NCBI GenBank assembly: GCA_028386065.3
Contig: JAKUCV010005450.1
Span: 142,443-206,442, forward strand
Origin: Turnera subulata
Taxonomy: Eukaryota > Streptophyta > Magnoliopsida > Malpighiales > Passifloraceae
Reading direction: 5' to 3'
Length of the DNA: 64,000 bases
This document shows positions 1-9,471 of the stretch, piece by piece. Each line of letters starts with the position of its first letter. Position 1 is the stretch's first letter. Position numbers and translations under genes: made by a program. A model generated the notes under the pieces. That model did no database searches. It was not told where the DNA came from and saw nothing but the letters and a program-made list of their open reading frames with translations.

Positions 1-145
1 TGGATATATTATCATTAATGGTAAAACATATCGGATAAAATTGGTGATGCACAAAATAATGAAGATTAATAGGATGACAGAACCATCCATCAATCATCAA
101 CAGGGCACCATCTATCCATGATCCATCCATGAACCCTTTGAATGA

Positions 146-744
146 TTACTGTGGGTTTACTTGAACAGCAATTGCCATTCCCCTCCGGCAATCCTGATTT
201 ATTGTGGATATAAAATAATGGACACCGGCGGTCTTAAGGGTGACCTCGACCCCCTCATTGTGGCCCCAAACTCTGCCATTGCTGCCGTCGCAATTTTGGT
301 AATGATACTTATCGAACACCTCCACCACATTGTGGTCAACACTAGTAGGAACAAAAACTGTCCAGATCAACCAAAACACAACAAATATCAATACCATACC
401 ATAGACGTGCACCCATGTAAACCAATACAACTAATTTAACTTTAATTTGATTAGGGAATGGCTTGCTACTTGAAAATGTAACCCATCTTTAATTTCAAAA
501 GTAAACCATATAAGATTTTGCCAGAAAAAAATGCCAAGAAAAGTATAAAAGTTCTAGCCAAAGGAGACCAGAAAAACGCACCTAATGTGTCGCCAACAAG
601 AAGGAATTGCTTCTTAACCCAAGGGGTATAATCAAAATCTGGAACCCAACCGTTCTCATCACCCACATAATGCTGCCATGCTTGTGCGCAGCATTGGACT
701 AGAAGGAGGGCGGCAATTCCCAACTTGAACATAGAGTTTGTCAT
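146..744 (-). CDS. Phytocyanin / early nodulin-like protein, copper ligands lost (2 exons)
   Basis: Exons are 744-582 and 357-146; the 224-bp intron has donor GTGCGT and acceptor ctggacag, and the joined frame gives 124 residues. The protein has a hydrophobic N-terminal signal peptide ending near QCCAQA, then a cupredoxin fold start (WQHYVGDENGW, VGDTLVF), a retained His (VDHNVVEV) and the paired disulfide cysteines (YQNC and QDC). In phytocyanins the copper Cys and second His lie in a C-x4-HC motif; here the motif reads S-TINQ-DC, so both ligands are replaced (Cys to Ser, His to Asp), while a Met sits at the axial position. That is the early-nodulin-like type, expected to be secreted and not to bind type-1 copper. 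There is no long Pro-rich tail or obvious GPI signal, so it is short for the family. A TATA-like run lies at about 780-798 upstream. Family assignment is firm; partner and role are unknown. Confidence 0.9.
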
Positions 745-1227
745 CTTAGTTTTTCTGCATTTTTGCTATACATCTGGAATTATATATATATATATGTATA
801 GATAGGAGAATATTCACCAAATTCATGTGAGGATCCCCAATATCGCCTCGTGTTACGGAAAAGAAGATCACTGGGGATCAGAAATTGCGCACCATATACA
901 GACCCGTTTACCAATAATTCATTTTTCGCTTGATGAGGAAATAATATTTTTGAATTGATTTCTTATAATTATGCATTGAATTTCGCATTAGTAAATTAAG
1001 GAGTCAATCATATATACAAGAACTTTTTTTGGAAGAAATGAAAAACCAATTACGCTTTGTATGGACCTCACCTGGTATGCAAAAAACATGATCCCCATCC
1101 CATGGACTCATAAATTGGTGGTACTAAAACTTAACATTTCGACCAAACCAACACCAAAAATTGAAATCTGAGCGTTCATATTAGCTGAGAACATAGGTTG
1201 TTGTTTTAGTAAGGGAGATGAGAATCG
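745..1227. other. Upstream spacer of the phytocyanin gene
   Basis: AT-rich sequence between the intact gene and the first remnant copy. It holds a TATATATA run at 780-798, in the right place to be the minus-strand promoter, and no other open frame of note. Confidence 0.4.
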
Positions 1228-1545
1228 CTTATATTTGCTTAGCTATGAATTTTACGCACGACACAATTGGAACCGGAAATCAGGAACCATGCATAAACAT
1301 ATAACAATGTGGAAATATTATTTTTCATAACAAAACAATGTGGACATATTATATCAATGGTAAAACATATCGGATAAAACTGATGTTGATGCAGAAAATG
1401 AAGATTAATAGGATGACAGAACCATACCATATCCGTGATCCATCAATCATCAACCTCTGTCCATCCATGAACCTTTGAATTGATTACCATGGCATTACTT
1501 GAACAGTAAATTGCCATTCCCCTCCGGCATTAATCCTGATTACCA
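1228..1545 (-). pseudogene. Remnant of a tandem phytocyanin copy (3' flank and last codons only)
   Basis: This stretch aligns by eye with the 3' end and flank of the intact phytocyanin gene (window bases 1-180) and with 2820-3040. Shared blocks include the AAAACATATCGGATAAAA stretch, the run around AGATTAATAGGATGACAGAA, and the end of exon 2 around TTGCCATTCCCCTCCGGC. Only the last few codons survive before homology stops near 1545. It is a dead fragment of a local tandem duplication. Confidence 0.6.
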
Positions 1546-2819
1546 TCAAAACTGTTTGGTATTTGAATTGATTACCATCAAAACTGAGTGACGTTTTACC
1601 CCTGAAAATTAAAAAATTTTATTCATGACCAATGCATAGAAATATATAGAAAATAATTTAGTATCTATTCATCTTTCAGATTACATTTTTTTTGGTATGT
1701 TTTAAAAATCTCTAGTAGTTGAATGGTAGTTATCTTGTAAACTATAAATTTTGAAAAAAAAAAGAAAAAAATAATGTCAGTTTAATTTATTATGAAGGAG
1801 TAAAAAAAATAAAAATAATATTAGTCCCATAAATTAAGGTTTTGAAACATAAGTTTGGAAAATTGGTTATAAATGAAATCAAAAAATTTTTCATGCAAAT
1901 CTAATTCTTCCAAATTAACCCAAAAGTTAAAAACTAATAGATTATATTTAAAACTAAATCTAGTAAAAATAGTATCTTCTAAATTAAACAAAGGATAAAA
2001 TTTGCTTACAGAGGAAAGCTATTTTTTTTAATTTTTTTCAAAAGTGTGATTACTTTGTAAGCTGAACCATTAGCTAGCCATAGGTTTAGCACACCTTTGT
2101 AAGACTCGACTAGGATTTCAGTAACTTCTAGCTAATGCTAGCTTGAGCGATTCTCTTACTGCCGCGGTTGCTGCTGGTGTAGCTGGGCTGCACTTACAAT
2201 TGTATTTGTACCCACATCTAGATGGTTTCTCTGTTTCCAACATCCGAAATCATTAGAACTTCATTGGATAATGGATATCACACTCAATACAGAACTAGAA
2301 CTTCTGCAGTACCCTGACGTGTATAACTTACCTTCGAACTAGTGGTGCTTTGATAGCAATTTTAATTGTCTCCTTATCTTTCTGGCCAGTAGTATATGAA
2401 TTTGCAAAAGCTTGAAAGATAACCTCACACATGTCCCCTGGCCTTCCTCCAACCAAATGCTTCCACTTCCCTCCCACAGATAACCTGAAAACAACTTCCA
2501 ACCACCAAACACCGCACCCACTTCCCACCGTGAACCACCAGATATACAAATCCAACCAAATTTCAGGACCGTCATCTAAACCCCCTCAACTAGTCAATCC
2601 TACCCAGCTCACCAAAGTATCAAGTCCAGTATATGAATCAGCAGATTCCGATTCATAAGTTGGAGGATTTGTTCAATCTCCTAGGATTAAGGTTGTACAG
2701 CCAGTGCGATATTCTGGGCAGTTGCAAAATATCGATCAATGAGTTCTTGTCGTTCCTCTACTCCGGCTGATTTCGATCAATGAGTTCAGATGTTTTTCTT
2801 TTTTATGGGTTGTGGGAAT
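1546..2819. other. AT-rich spacer, no supported gene
   Basis: Between the two remnant phytocyanin copies. Poly-A/T-rich up to about 2040, then more mixed sequence. Overlapping short open frames on both strands at 2328-2658 match no family I recognise and show no splice-consistent extension, so I leave them uncalled. Confidence 0.4.
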
Positions 2820-3690
2820 CACTGATATTTGCTATGAATTTTACACACTGACACAGCAACCAGAAATCAGAACCACAAAGATATAACAATGTGGATGGAT
2901 ATATAATTATTATTAATGGTAAAACATATTGATGATGCAGAAAAAGTAGCTAGAAAATGAAGATTAATAGGATGATCGATAGGACAATCCATCAATCATC
3001 ACCAGGGCACCATCCACGAACCCTTTGATTACAATTGTAATGTCACGGGGTCATTACCCTCTCCCCAAAAGGTCAACCTGGTGGAGTGTGCAGCACCCCT
3101 GTATATATGGCCCAAGACCTTCCCCTTCCTTTCCGATGTGGGATTCCGTCACATTCTCCCCCACCGAATGGGTCGTCGACCGGGCACCCTGCCTACTCCG
3201 TCCCCACGGAGCGCTTGGCGTGACATCGGAGTTGGGTCGGGTCGGCTCCGCTACCACTTGTCACGGGGTCATTACCCTCTCCCCAAAAAGTCAACCTGGT
3301 GGGGTGTGCAGCACCCCTGTATATATGGCCCAAGACCTTCCCCTTCCTTTCCAATGTGGGATTCCGTCACATGTAATGCTTCAACAGCAATTGCCATTCC
3401 CCTCCGGCAATCCTGATTTATTGTGGATATAAAATAATGGACACTGACGGTCTTCAGGGTGACCTCAATCCCCTCATACTGGGCCCAAACTCTGCCATTG
3501 CTGTCGTCGCAATTTTGGTAATGATACTTATTGAACACCTCCACCACATTGTGGTCAACACTAGTAGGAAGAAAAACTGTCCAGATCAACCAAAACACAA
3601 CAAATATCAATACCATACCATAGACGTGCACCTACGTAAACCAATTCAACTAATTTCACTTTAATTTGATTGGGGAATGGTTTGCTAAGG
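2820..3690 (-). pseudogene. Truncated phytocyanin copy, exon 2 only, with a TRIM inserted near its stop codon
   Basis: Exon 2 of a second phytocyanin copy is readable from the acceptor at 3577-3579 (exon start 3576) down to 3372. It carries the same features as the intact gene: VDHNVVEVF, YQNC, and the ligand-less FISTINQDC. Homology to the intact copy ends near 3690, inside the intron, so exon 1 is missing. A 331-bp TRIM element lies at 3041-3371 within about ten bases of the original stop codon. The copy cannot make a signal-peptide-bearing protein. The shared loss of the copper ligands shows that this happened before the duplication. Confidence 0.82.
3041..3371 (-). mobile_element. TRIM (terminal-repeat retrotransposon in miniature), complete
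   Basis: Two 113-bp direct terminal repeats, 3041-3153 and 3259-3371, begin TGTCACGG and end CCGTCACA. They enclose only 105 bp and are flanked by a perfect 5-bp target duplication TGTAA (3036-3040 and 3372-3376). Read on the minus strand, the internal part starts next to the repeat with TGGTAGCGGAGCC, close to the initiator-tRNA-Met primer-binding site, and ends with the polypurine run GGTGGGGGAGAA directly before the other repeat. The repeat has a TATATA box and the block CCCACATCGG often seen in plant TRIMs. It encodes no protein; mobilisation would have needed enzymes from other elements. The two repeats differ at only a few positions, so the insertion is fairly recent. Confidence 0.93.
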
Positions 3691-3900
3691 ATTAAAGTCG
3701 TCCCTGTGTTAGGTCTTAAAGTTGAAATTCATCCCTGTGTAAAATTTTGGCCTTTTGTCATCCCTGTGTTCACCTCTTTTGGTCTATTTTGGTCTCTCCG
3801 GCTAAATTTCGGCTAAAATTGCTGACGTGGCGAGTTTTCTGGTGCCACGTCAGCTTTGTAGATCCCACATGTCAGGATTAACCCAGAACCAAATCAGCTC
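3691..3900. repeat. Repeat-bearing segment, possibly a DNA-transposon end
   Basis: Homology to the phytocyanin intron stops abruptly here. The segment has three spaced copies of a motif like GTC(G/A)TCCCTGTGT (about 3697, 3728 and 3757), then a run with TGACGTGG and GCCACGTCAGC facing each other (3822-3852). It resembles transposon termini common in plant genomes, but I could not find a matching inverted end or target duplication. Confidence 0.35.
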
Positions 3901-4507
3901 CACCCGACCCTGTTTCTTCCGACTGATTAACCCGACCCCACATTTTTTTTACTTTTTATTTAAAATGCCCAAATTGTATTAATTATGCTTAAATTAATTG
4001 TTTTTATGAAACTAAATTTTCACACATCCTAATTTTTTAAAATTTAGAATTTTATTTTCCAAATATAGTTTTTTTTTTGACACATTATAATTTCTTTACC
4101 TACTATCCAATTTAAATAAAAAATATAATTATACTTAAATCCCTAAATACTAAACTAAAACCCTTAAGTTATTTATTCTTCTGGGAACAACCAGTGACTC
4201 GATTTTGGGTGAACAAAAATACACTTATTTATACTTGTTTGACTGTTTATGATTTGAAATTTTCATTTGTTCCAAGCAATAGGATATTTACAAAAAAAAA
4301 TTGGAAGAGATGAAAAATCAATTACTGTAAAAAACAAATTGTAACACTTATTGAAGGGCATTATTATAAGAATAAAATTATTTTAAAATTTAAAGTAAAT
4401 TAATTTATCTTTAATGTACGTTGATTTTCAAACGTCGCACATTTTTGTAATAAAGTAGAGAAAATCGAGGGTGTGTTATCCTAAACATATAGAAGAAACG
4501 TCCATGT
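3901..4507. other. AT-rich spacer before the copia A element
   Basis: No open frame, splice-consistent exon or RNA gene visible. It ends at the 5-bp CATGT that precedes the copia A 5' LTR. Confidence 0.4.
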
Positions 4508-4705
4508 TGTTATAAAAATAAAGTATTATTTGTGGATATCATTATTTACCACATACCCCTAATATGTATTATTTTCCTATAAAAGTCTGTAAACACAGAG
4601 CATGAATTGAGGTGCATAACGTGCTATGCCTTCTGCCAAATTCTTCTCCTCATTCTTCCTCTCCTTCCTCAACAATTCACAGTTTTAGTCTATTAATTCA
4701 CAACA
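4508..4705 (+). repeat. Copia A 5' LTR
   Basis: Begins TGTTATAAAA and ends CACAACA; 198 bp. A TATAAAAG box at 4579-4586 would start transcription about 30 bp downstream. Confidence 0.9.
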
Positions 4706-4829
4706 CGTTATCAGCACGAGCTTTATCCACTGAGAAACCAAAACCCAGAACAAGAAAAACGAGCTGAGAAATACAGGAAAAGAACAAAAAAAAAAGCGGA
4801 AGAAAACTGGAAAACCACCCTCTGTTACT

Positions 4830-5345
4830 GTTCATTGAGAGGCGTCCCACGCCGCCTTTCGTGCCACCGCCGCCACCGAAGCCTTGCCCGTGCCGTCGCC
4901 GACCGAACGACGTCGCCCCCGTCCTCAGCCGCCCTTCAACGTGCCGTCACAAGACAAAGACCCGACGGGAAACCCGTCGGATTCGCCACCACCGCGCGAG
5001 CAACCTGCGCCTTTTTCCCTCTCGCACCGCCGCACCTGACTTGGCTCCCGTGTCCTCGACTCTCCCCGCTCGTCACCGCCGCCTGCGTCACCTTTCCCGC
5101 CTTGCCACTGCCGCTGCTGGGAGAGAAGATCCGCGATGGTTAACAACCCGGACAGATGGGTCGCGGGTCGGGTGGAGCTCCATTTCAGCACATGGGCCTG
5201 GGTTATACACCTGGGCTTGGACCTGGGTGCATGGGCCGGTCATCTTGGGTTTGGGCGCTGGGCATGGGCTGTGCAGTCGGGTCTGGCACTGTGCTGTTGG
5301 GCTGCACTGTTCACGCCTAGCCCAGGCACTGTTCATCCCTGCAAA
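4830..5345 (+). other. GC-rich leader of copia A, probably non-coding
   Basis: Abrupt GC-rich block between the primer-binding site and the hairpin-rich body. Overlapping open frames rich in Arg, Pro and Ala run in several frames and on both strands, as expected from base composition and not from coding. The relative at 58.7-59.4 kb has a block of the same kind with no clear sequence similarity, and the gypsy LTRs have a third. It contains ACTGTTCA motifs (4829, 5309, 5329) also seen in the other leaders. Confidence 0.5.
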
Positions 5346-5439
5346 AAAAAAAGGAGCAAAAAAATAAAATAGGGAAGAGAAAAAAGAGAAAAGAAAAGGA
5401 AAAAGAAAAAAAAGAAGAATTTATATTGCCGAAATTTCG

Positions 5440-6480
5440 CATCTCGGGATTTTCCCGGCGAGCCCAGAAGTGCATGGCCGACATTTAGCATCTCGGAATT
5501 TTCCCGGCAAGCCCGGAAGGCTATTATACTTATTTTGTGTTTGGCTGAAATTCAGCGCCTCGGAATTTTTCCGGCAAGCCCGGAAGGCTATTGTATTTAT
5601 TTTACTGCTTTCCTTTACATTTTAAATGGGCTCATATAAGGCCCATCGCCTTTAATTTGCAGTTATTTAATTTTTATTGGGCTAATTTTTAAAAGGCCCA
5701 TGTATTAATACGATATATTATATATTATTGCTGAAAGATTTATCGAGTAAGCATATTTTATAATTTTTTATTAATTTCTGATTGGGCTATAAAAAGGCCC
5801 ACTGCATTTATATTTCTCGTTTCTAATTTTATGTTTTGTTTTGGGCTCGTACAAGGCCCATCAATTTTAATTTTCTGTCATTTTTTTTTTAAAAATTGGG
5901 GTAATTAATAAAAAGCCCATAATTATTTATTTAAATTTAGTTTTTATTTATGTTACTTGAATGGGCGGCCGTCAAAATTTCCGGAAAAAATTTGAATATG
6001 GGCATTAAATGTTGAAATGCATAATAGTCTCGAAGACTAATTGAAAGAGTCCAGCAGACTCAATAAAAGCAAAATGCAGCAAAGACCTGAAGACTTACTG
6101 CCAAAAGGCCCATTGCATTTAATTTTTAGTCATTTATTTTAATTGGGCCAATCTATGTAAGACCCATTACTTTTAATTTTTCGGTTATTTAATTCTTCAT
6201 TGGGCTAATTAACGAAAGGCCCATGTTTATTTCTTTCATTTCAGTCTTTAATTTTATTTACACTATGTTATTTAAGACCCTTATAATTTCCAGCAGAAAT
6301 TTATTATGGGTATTAAATGCGGATAGGAATTTACATGATAATAGTCTGGACGACTAAATATAAGAGTCCAGTAGACTCAATAAAAGAAAATACAACGAAG
6401 ACTGGAAGTCTTACCGTTCCAAAGATCCTGAAGATCCTTTAAAGGAAAATCGAAAATAAAAGCTATATAACCACCAAAAG
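5440..6480 (+). repeat. Hairpin-rich body of copia A, incl. array of TGGGCT...AGGCCCA inverted repeats
   Basis: From 5626 to about 6225 there are roughly eight units in which TGGGC(T/C) is followed after 7-14 bases by A(G)GCCCA, for example at 5626-5646, 5679-5701, 5784-5802, 5842-5860 and 6200-6221. Spacing is about 40-100 bp and the sequence between units is AT-rich. The same region holds small hairpins such as AGCC-CGGAA-GGCT near 5512 and 5576, GAGTC-CAGCA-GACTC near 6046 and 6364, AAGAC-TGGAA-GTCTT near 6398 and GATC-CTGAA-GATC near 6425. No reading frame is maintained. Confidence 0.75.
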
Positions 6481-6589
6481 GTGGATAATATACTTGCTTA
6501 CCCTGAAGGAGCAATTTATTTTATATTCAATTTATTTTATGTTCAGTTTAAATTAATACGCAATGCAATTTATTTTATTTACTTTTCAG

Positions 6590-8120
6590 TGTTAGTGTAG
6601 TATGCCCAAAAGCCAATCAATGGATGATTGTTTGTAGTCATGTATACACATTAAGGTTATTCCAATAAATATCATTTATGAGATAAACGCTTGCACATAT
6701 TTATAACCCTAGAATATTTCATATTCTTAAATGTCCCTAGTCGATTATTATTATGGATGGGTTGTAATAATAAATTAAGACTAGCGTATGTTGAGAATTA
6801 TATGAGATAAGAATTCTACATACGGGTACAAGTTAGAGAACTTGTGGACTGGACCGACCCACATAAGAACGCTACATGGAACGTTATATGATTGTCATTA
6901 GCGGTTCTTATATGTATTATCCTTAGACCTGTGATCATCAAGGTTCCCAACATATGAGTCGTATACTTTGATATTACTCTTGGCTATTTCGTAAATGAGT
7001 AGACTTAGTGTAATCATTGGGTATATGATAAATGTGTAGTGGGTTTTGTATGATCCAGAGGGGAATTGTCCAACCCATATAACGGGTATATTATCGGATG
7101 GTTTCTTGATAGAGTTGAACCAGAAATGCATGGCCATGCTCGGATTATGATATGGTGATATCATAGGTATCTGTTTTACGCGGTTAACTCGAGGATCAAG
7201 AAACCGAGATTGAACATATGCGAGATTGACATATTCCATGTCTCGTGTTTAATCTTGATAATGGGACGAAAGGACGATGACATGTTTGCGAGGCATATGA
7301 ATCAGTACTGATCTTGTCGTTCGGGTAGCAATGATGTGTTGCTAGACGCCGCTCTTTGCTTATAATTGTAAATGAGTTTACAATTATTGTCGGACGTTAC
7401 AAGTGCCTACATGGTCACACACTTAGAGCCGTTGATTCGAGCAGGTGGTTGAACCGTGGTTGGACCATAGTTCGACCAGGTGTGGTTGGACCATGGTTGG
7501 ACTGTGGTTGGACCAGGGTCATTTTGGGCTGGTTTGATTCAATAATTGTAAGAATTATTGAGCCAAACCTGATGGCATGTGATGTGTAATCCCATTAGTG
7601 CATAGTGGAGACATGATTAGACTAGATAGTGGAGGAATCTTAATCATGTTGGATGGACCATTATGTTGGCCATTCTTGTCTCTAATAATGTATGCACTAA
7701 TTGGGGTGAGTAATCAGATTACTCTACACCTTGAGTCTGAAAATTTTTAGAGTACTGAGCCTTGAGAGTGTCTTGAGAGTTTCAGACCATACACACCTTC
7801 TTTGAGAAAGAATAAAATACCACAAACTCTAGCTTCCGAAACCTGCTGCTAGCACATCAGTTCGGGGGTGCTCGGGTTGGTAATCGTGTGACGATTCCAA
7901 CTCGTTATCACGGTTCGTGTGGATACCGTAGAGGGGCGGGATTGCTGTCCGGCTCTTGCTGATTCGGATCATCAGTTGAGTGAAAGACCTCAACCGAACC
8001 GGGTATGTTTTTCTATAACTCGGTTTACTCTGTTTCATATGGATCCTCCATGAGTACTGGGATTTCCGCTGCGCATTTAGTTATATTTGATTGTCAAATT
8101 GCATGACCCGGTTACTTACA
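6590..8120 (+). repeat. Copia B 5' LTR
   Basis: 1531 bp. It contains a minisatellite-like block of GTGGTTGGACCA units at 7444-7517; one unit fewer in the 3' LTR explains the 11-bp length difference. A TATTTATA box lies near 6697. Open frames on its minus strand recur in both LTRs and look non-coding. Confidence 0.92.
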
Positions 8121-8422
8121 GTGGTACCGGAGCCTCTTGTGAAACGCTAAACCGAATTATGTGTTCATATGTTATATGTGATATATTATGAACATGCTAG
8201 TATATGTGATATGCTGGAATTCATTTTGTATATATGATATGCTAAATGATTTTTGTACATGTTGATGTTGTGTTTTTGTTAAAAATGTTTTGATAACAAG
8301 CACTTGATTGGTATGAGATATCAATCAAGATGTTCATGGCAGTAAGTCGAAGAGTTCGACTAGGAAAAATCGAGTGTCGGTTTATGTATAGAACGATTGT
8401 CGTTCTAGTACAGCTAGGCCAT

Positions 8423-9159
8423 AAAATCGATGTTGGTGAGACCAACATCGATGTTGGCATGAAGTTTAGCCTTGGCAGAACCTTCATAACATCGATGTTG
8501 TGTGAAAAACATCGATGTTCTGATGAAGTTTAGCCTCGGCCGAATCTTCACAACATCGATGTTGTGTGACCAACATCGATGTTCTCATGCAAAACACTCA
8601 ACAACATCGATGTTAAGAGTTACAACATCGATGTTATTTGAGCTAGGCCAAATTGGTTTGAAGTTCCAGAACTCTCATAACATCGATGTTATTGAGTTCC
8701 AGAAGTTCAAACATCGATGTTTAAGTGTTAACATCGATGTTCTATGCACTCGGCAACCTCAAACATCGATGATTGATTGTCAACATCGATCTTCTGAGGG
8801 TTCGGCAACCTTTAACATCGATGTTTGATTCTCAACATCGATGTTCTGTGGATTCGCAAACTTCCAACATCGATGTTTAAGGGTTAAACATCGATGTTCT
8901 GGAATCCAGTGACTTCAACAGCGAATTTGGGGCAGAAGGAGGCCGAATTGGTGTCTGGCCTAAACAGCATAGAACTACTTCTTAGCTTTCCAGGGATACC
9001 AAGATTGCACCAAACCGAGCTTTACAGCTTTGGATATGGCCGAAATACTGAGTGCTGCCAAGTAGTTGGGAGAATCAGATTCTCAAAACATCGATGTTCA
9101 AGTTAGACATCGATTTTCACATGTATTTTTGGTTTCCAAATTTACAAAACATCAATGTA
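8423..9159. repeat. Array of the 12-bp palindrome AACATCGATGTT
   Basis: Fifteen perfect copies of AACATCGATGTT and about five one- or two-base variants lie between the copia B primer-binding site and gag, from 8444 to 9098 for the perfect ones. Copies tend to come in pairs about 20 bp apart (for example 8488/8507 and 8552/8571), with longer spacers between pairs that are themselves related (AAGTTTAGCCT..GCCGAATCTTC type). On the plus strand this is translated as repeated Asn-Ile-Asp-Val, which is a by-product and not a protein. Confidence 0.95.
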
Positions 9160-9471
9160 TGAATTGGTGATTATATGCATGTGATGTATGAACATATGTT
9201 GATGTAAATATTAAGTTCTTAGTTGCCTTCCATGATATGCACTCATCATTGCTTAGATCAACACTTGGTAGTTTTTGCCAAAGCAAGGTGCCAATGTTTA
9301 TCCTAGCAAGGTGCGACTGGATAACTGTAATATCTGAACTGCTTATTGTGGGTTTGGACTTAACTAATCTTGATTTATATAGTAGGAGCATCATTTAATA
9401 GAATTCCTTGTTAAATGATTTTGTATGCATGACTCTTATTTGTGTGAGTTGATCATTGTTGTAGAATTTCC

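Noticed and set aside
2328..2658. 75-78 residue frames on both strands
   Set aside because: Overlapping frames without recognisable domains, splice context or start support.
3054..3432. Frames across the TRIM element
   Set aside because: Produced by the repeated terminal sequence; one even fuses the element to phytocyanin exon 2 in antisense.
6898..7239. 113-residue minus-strand frame, repeated at 12881-13222
   Set aside because: Inside both copia B LTRs, antisense to the element, no family resemblance.
8330..8828. Open frames with repeated Asn-Ile-Asp-Val
   Set aside because: They are translations of the AACATCGATGTT palindrome array in a non-coding leader; both frames stop at random points.
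8423..9159. CRISPR-like array (short palindromic repeat plus spacers)
   Set aside because: Repeat is only 12 bp, spacing irregular, no cas genes, and the setting is a plant retrotransposon.
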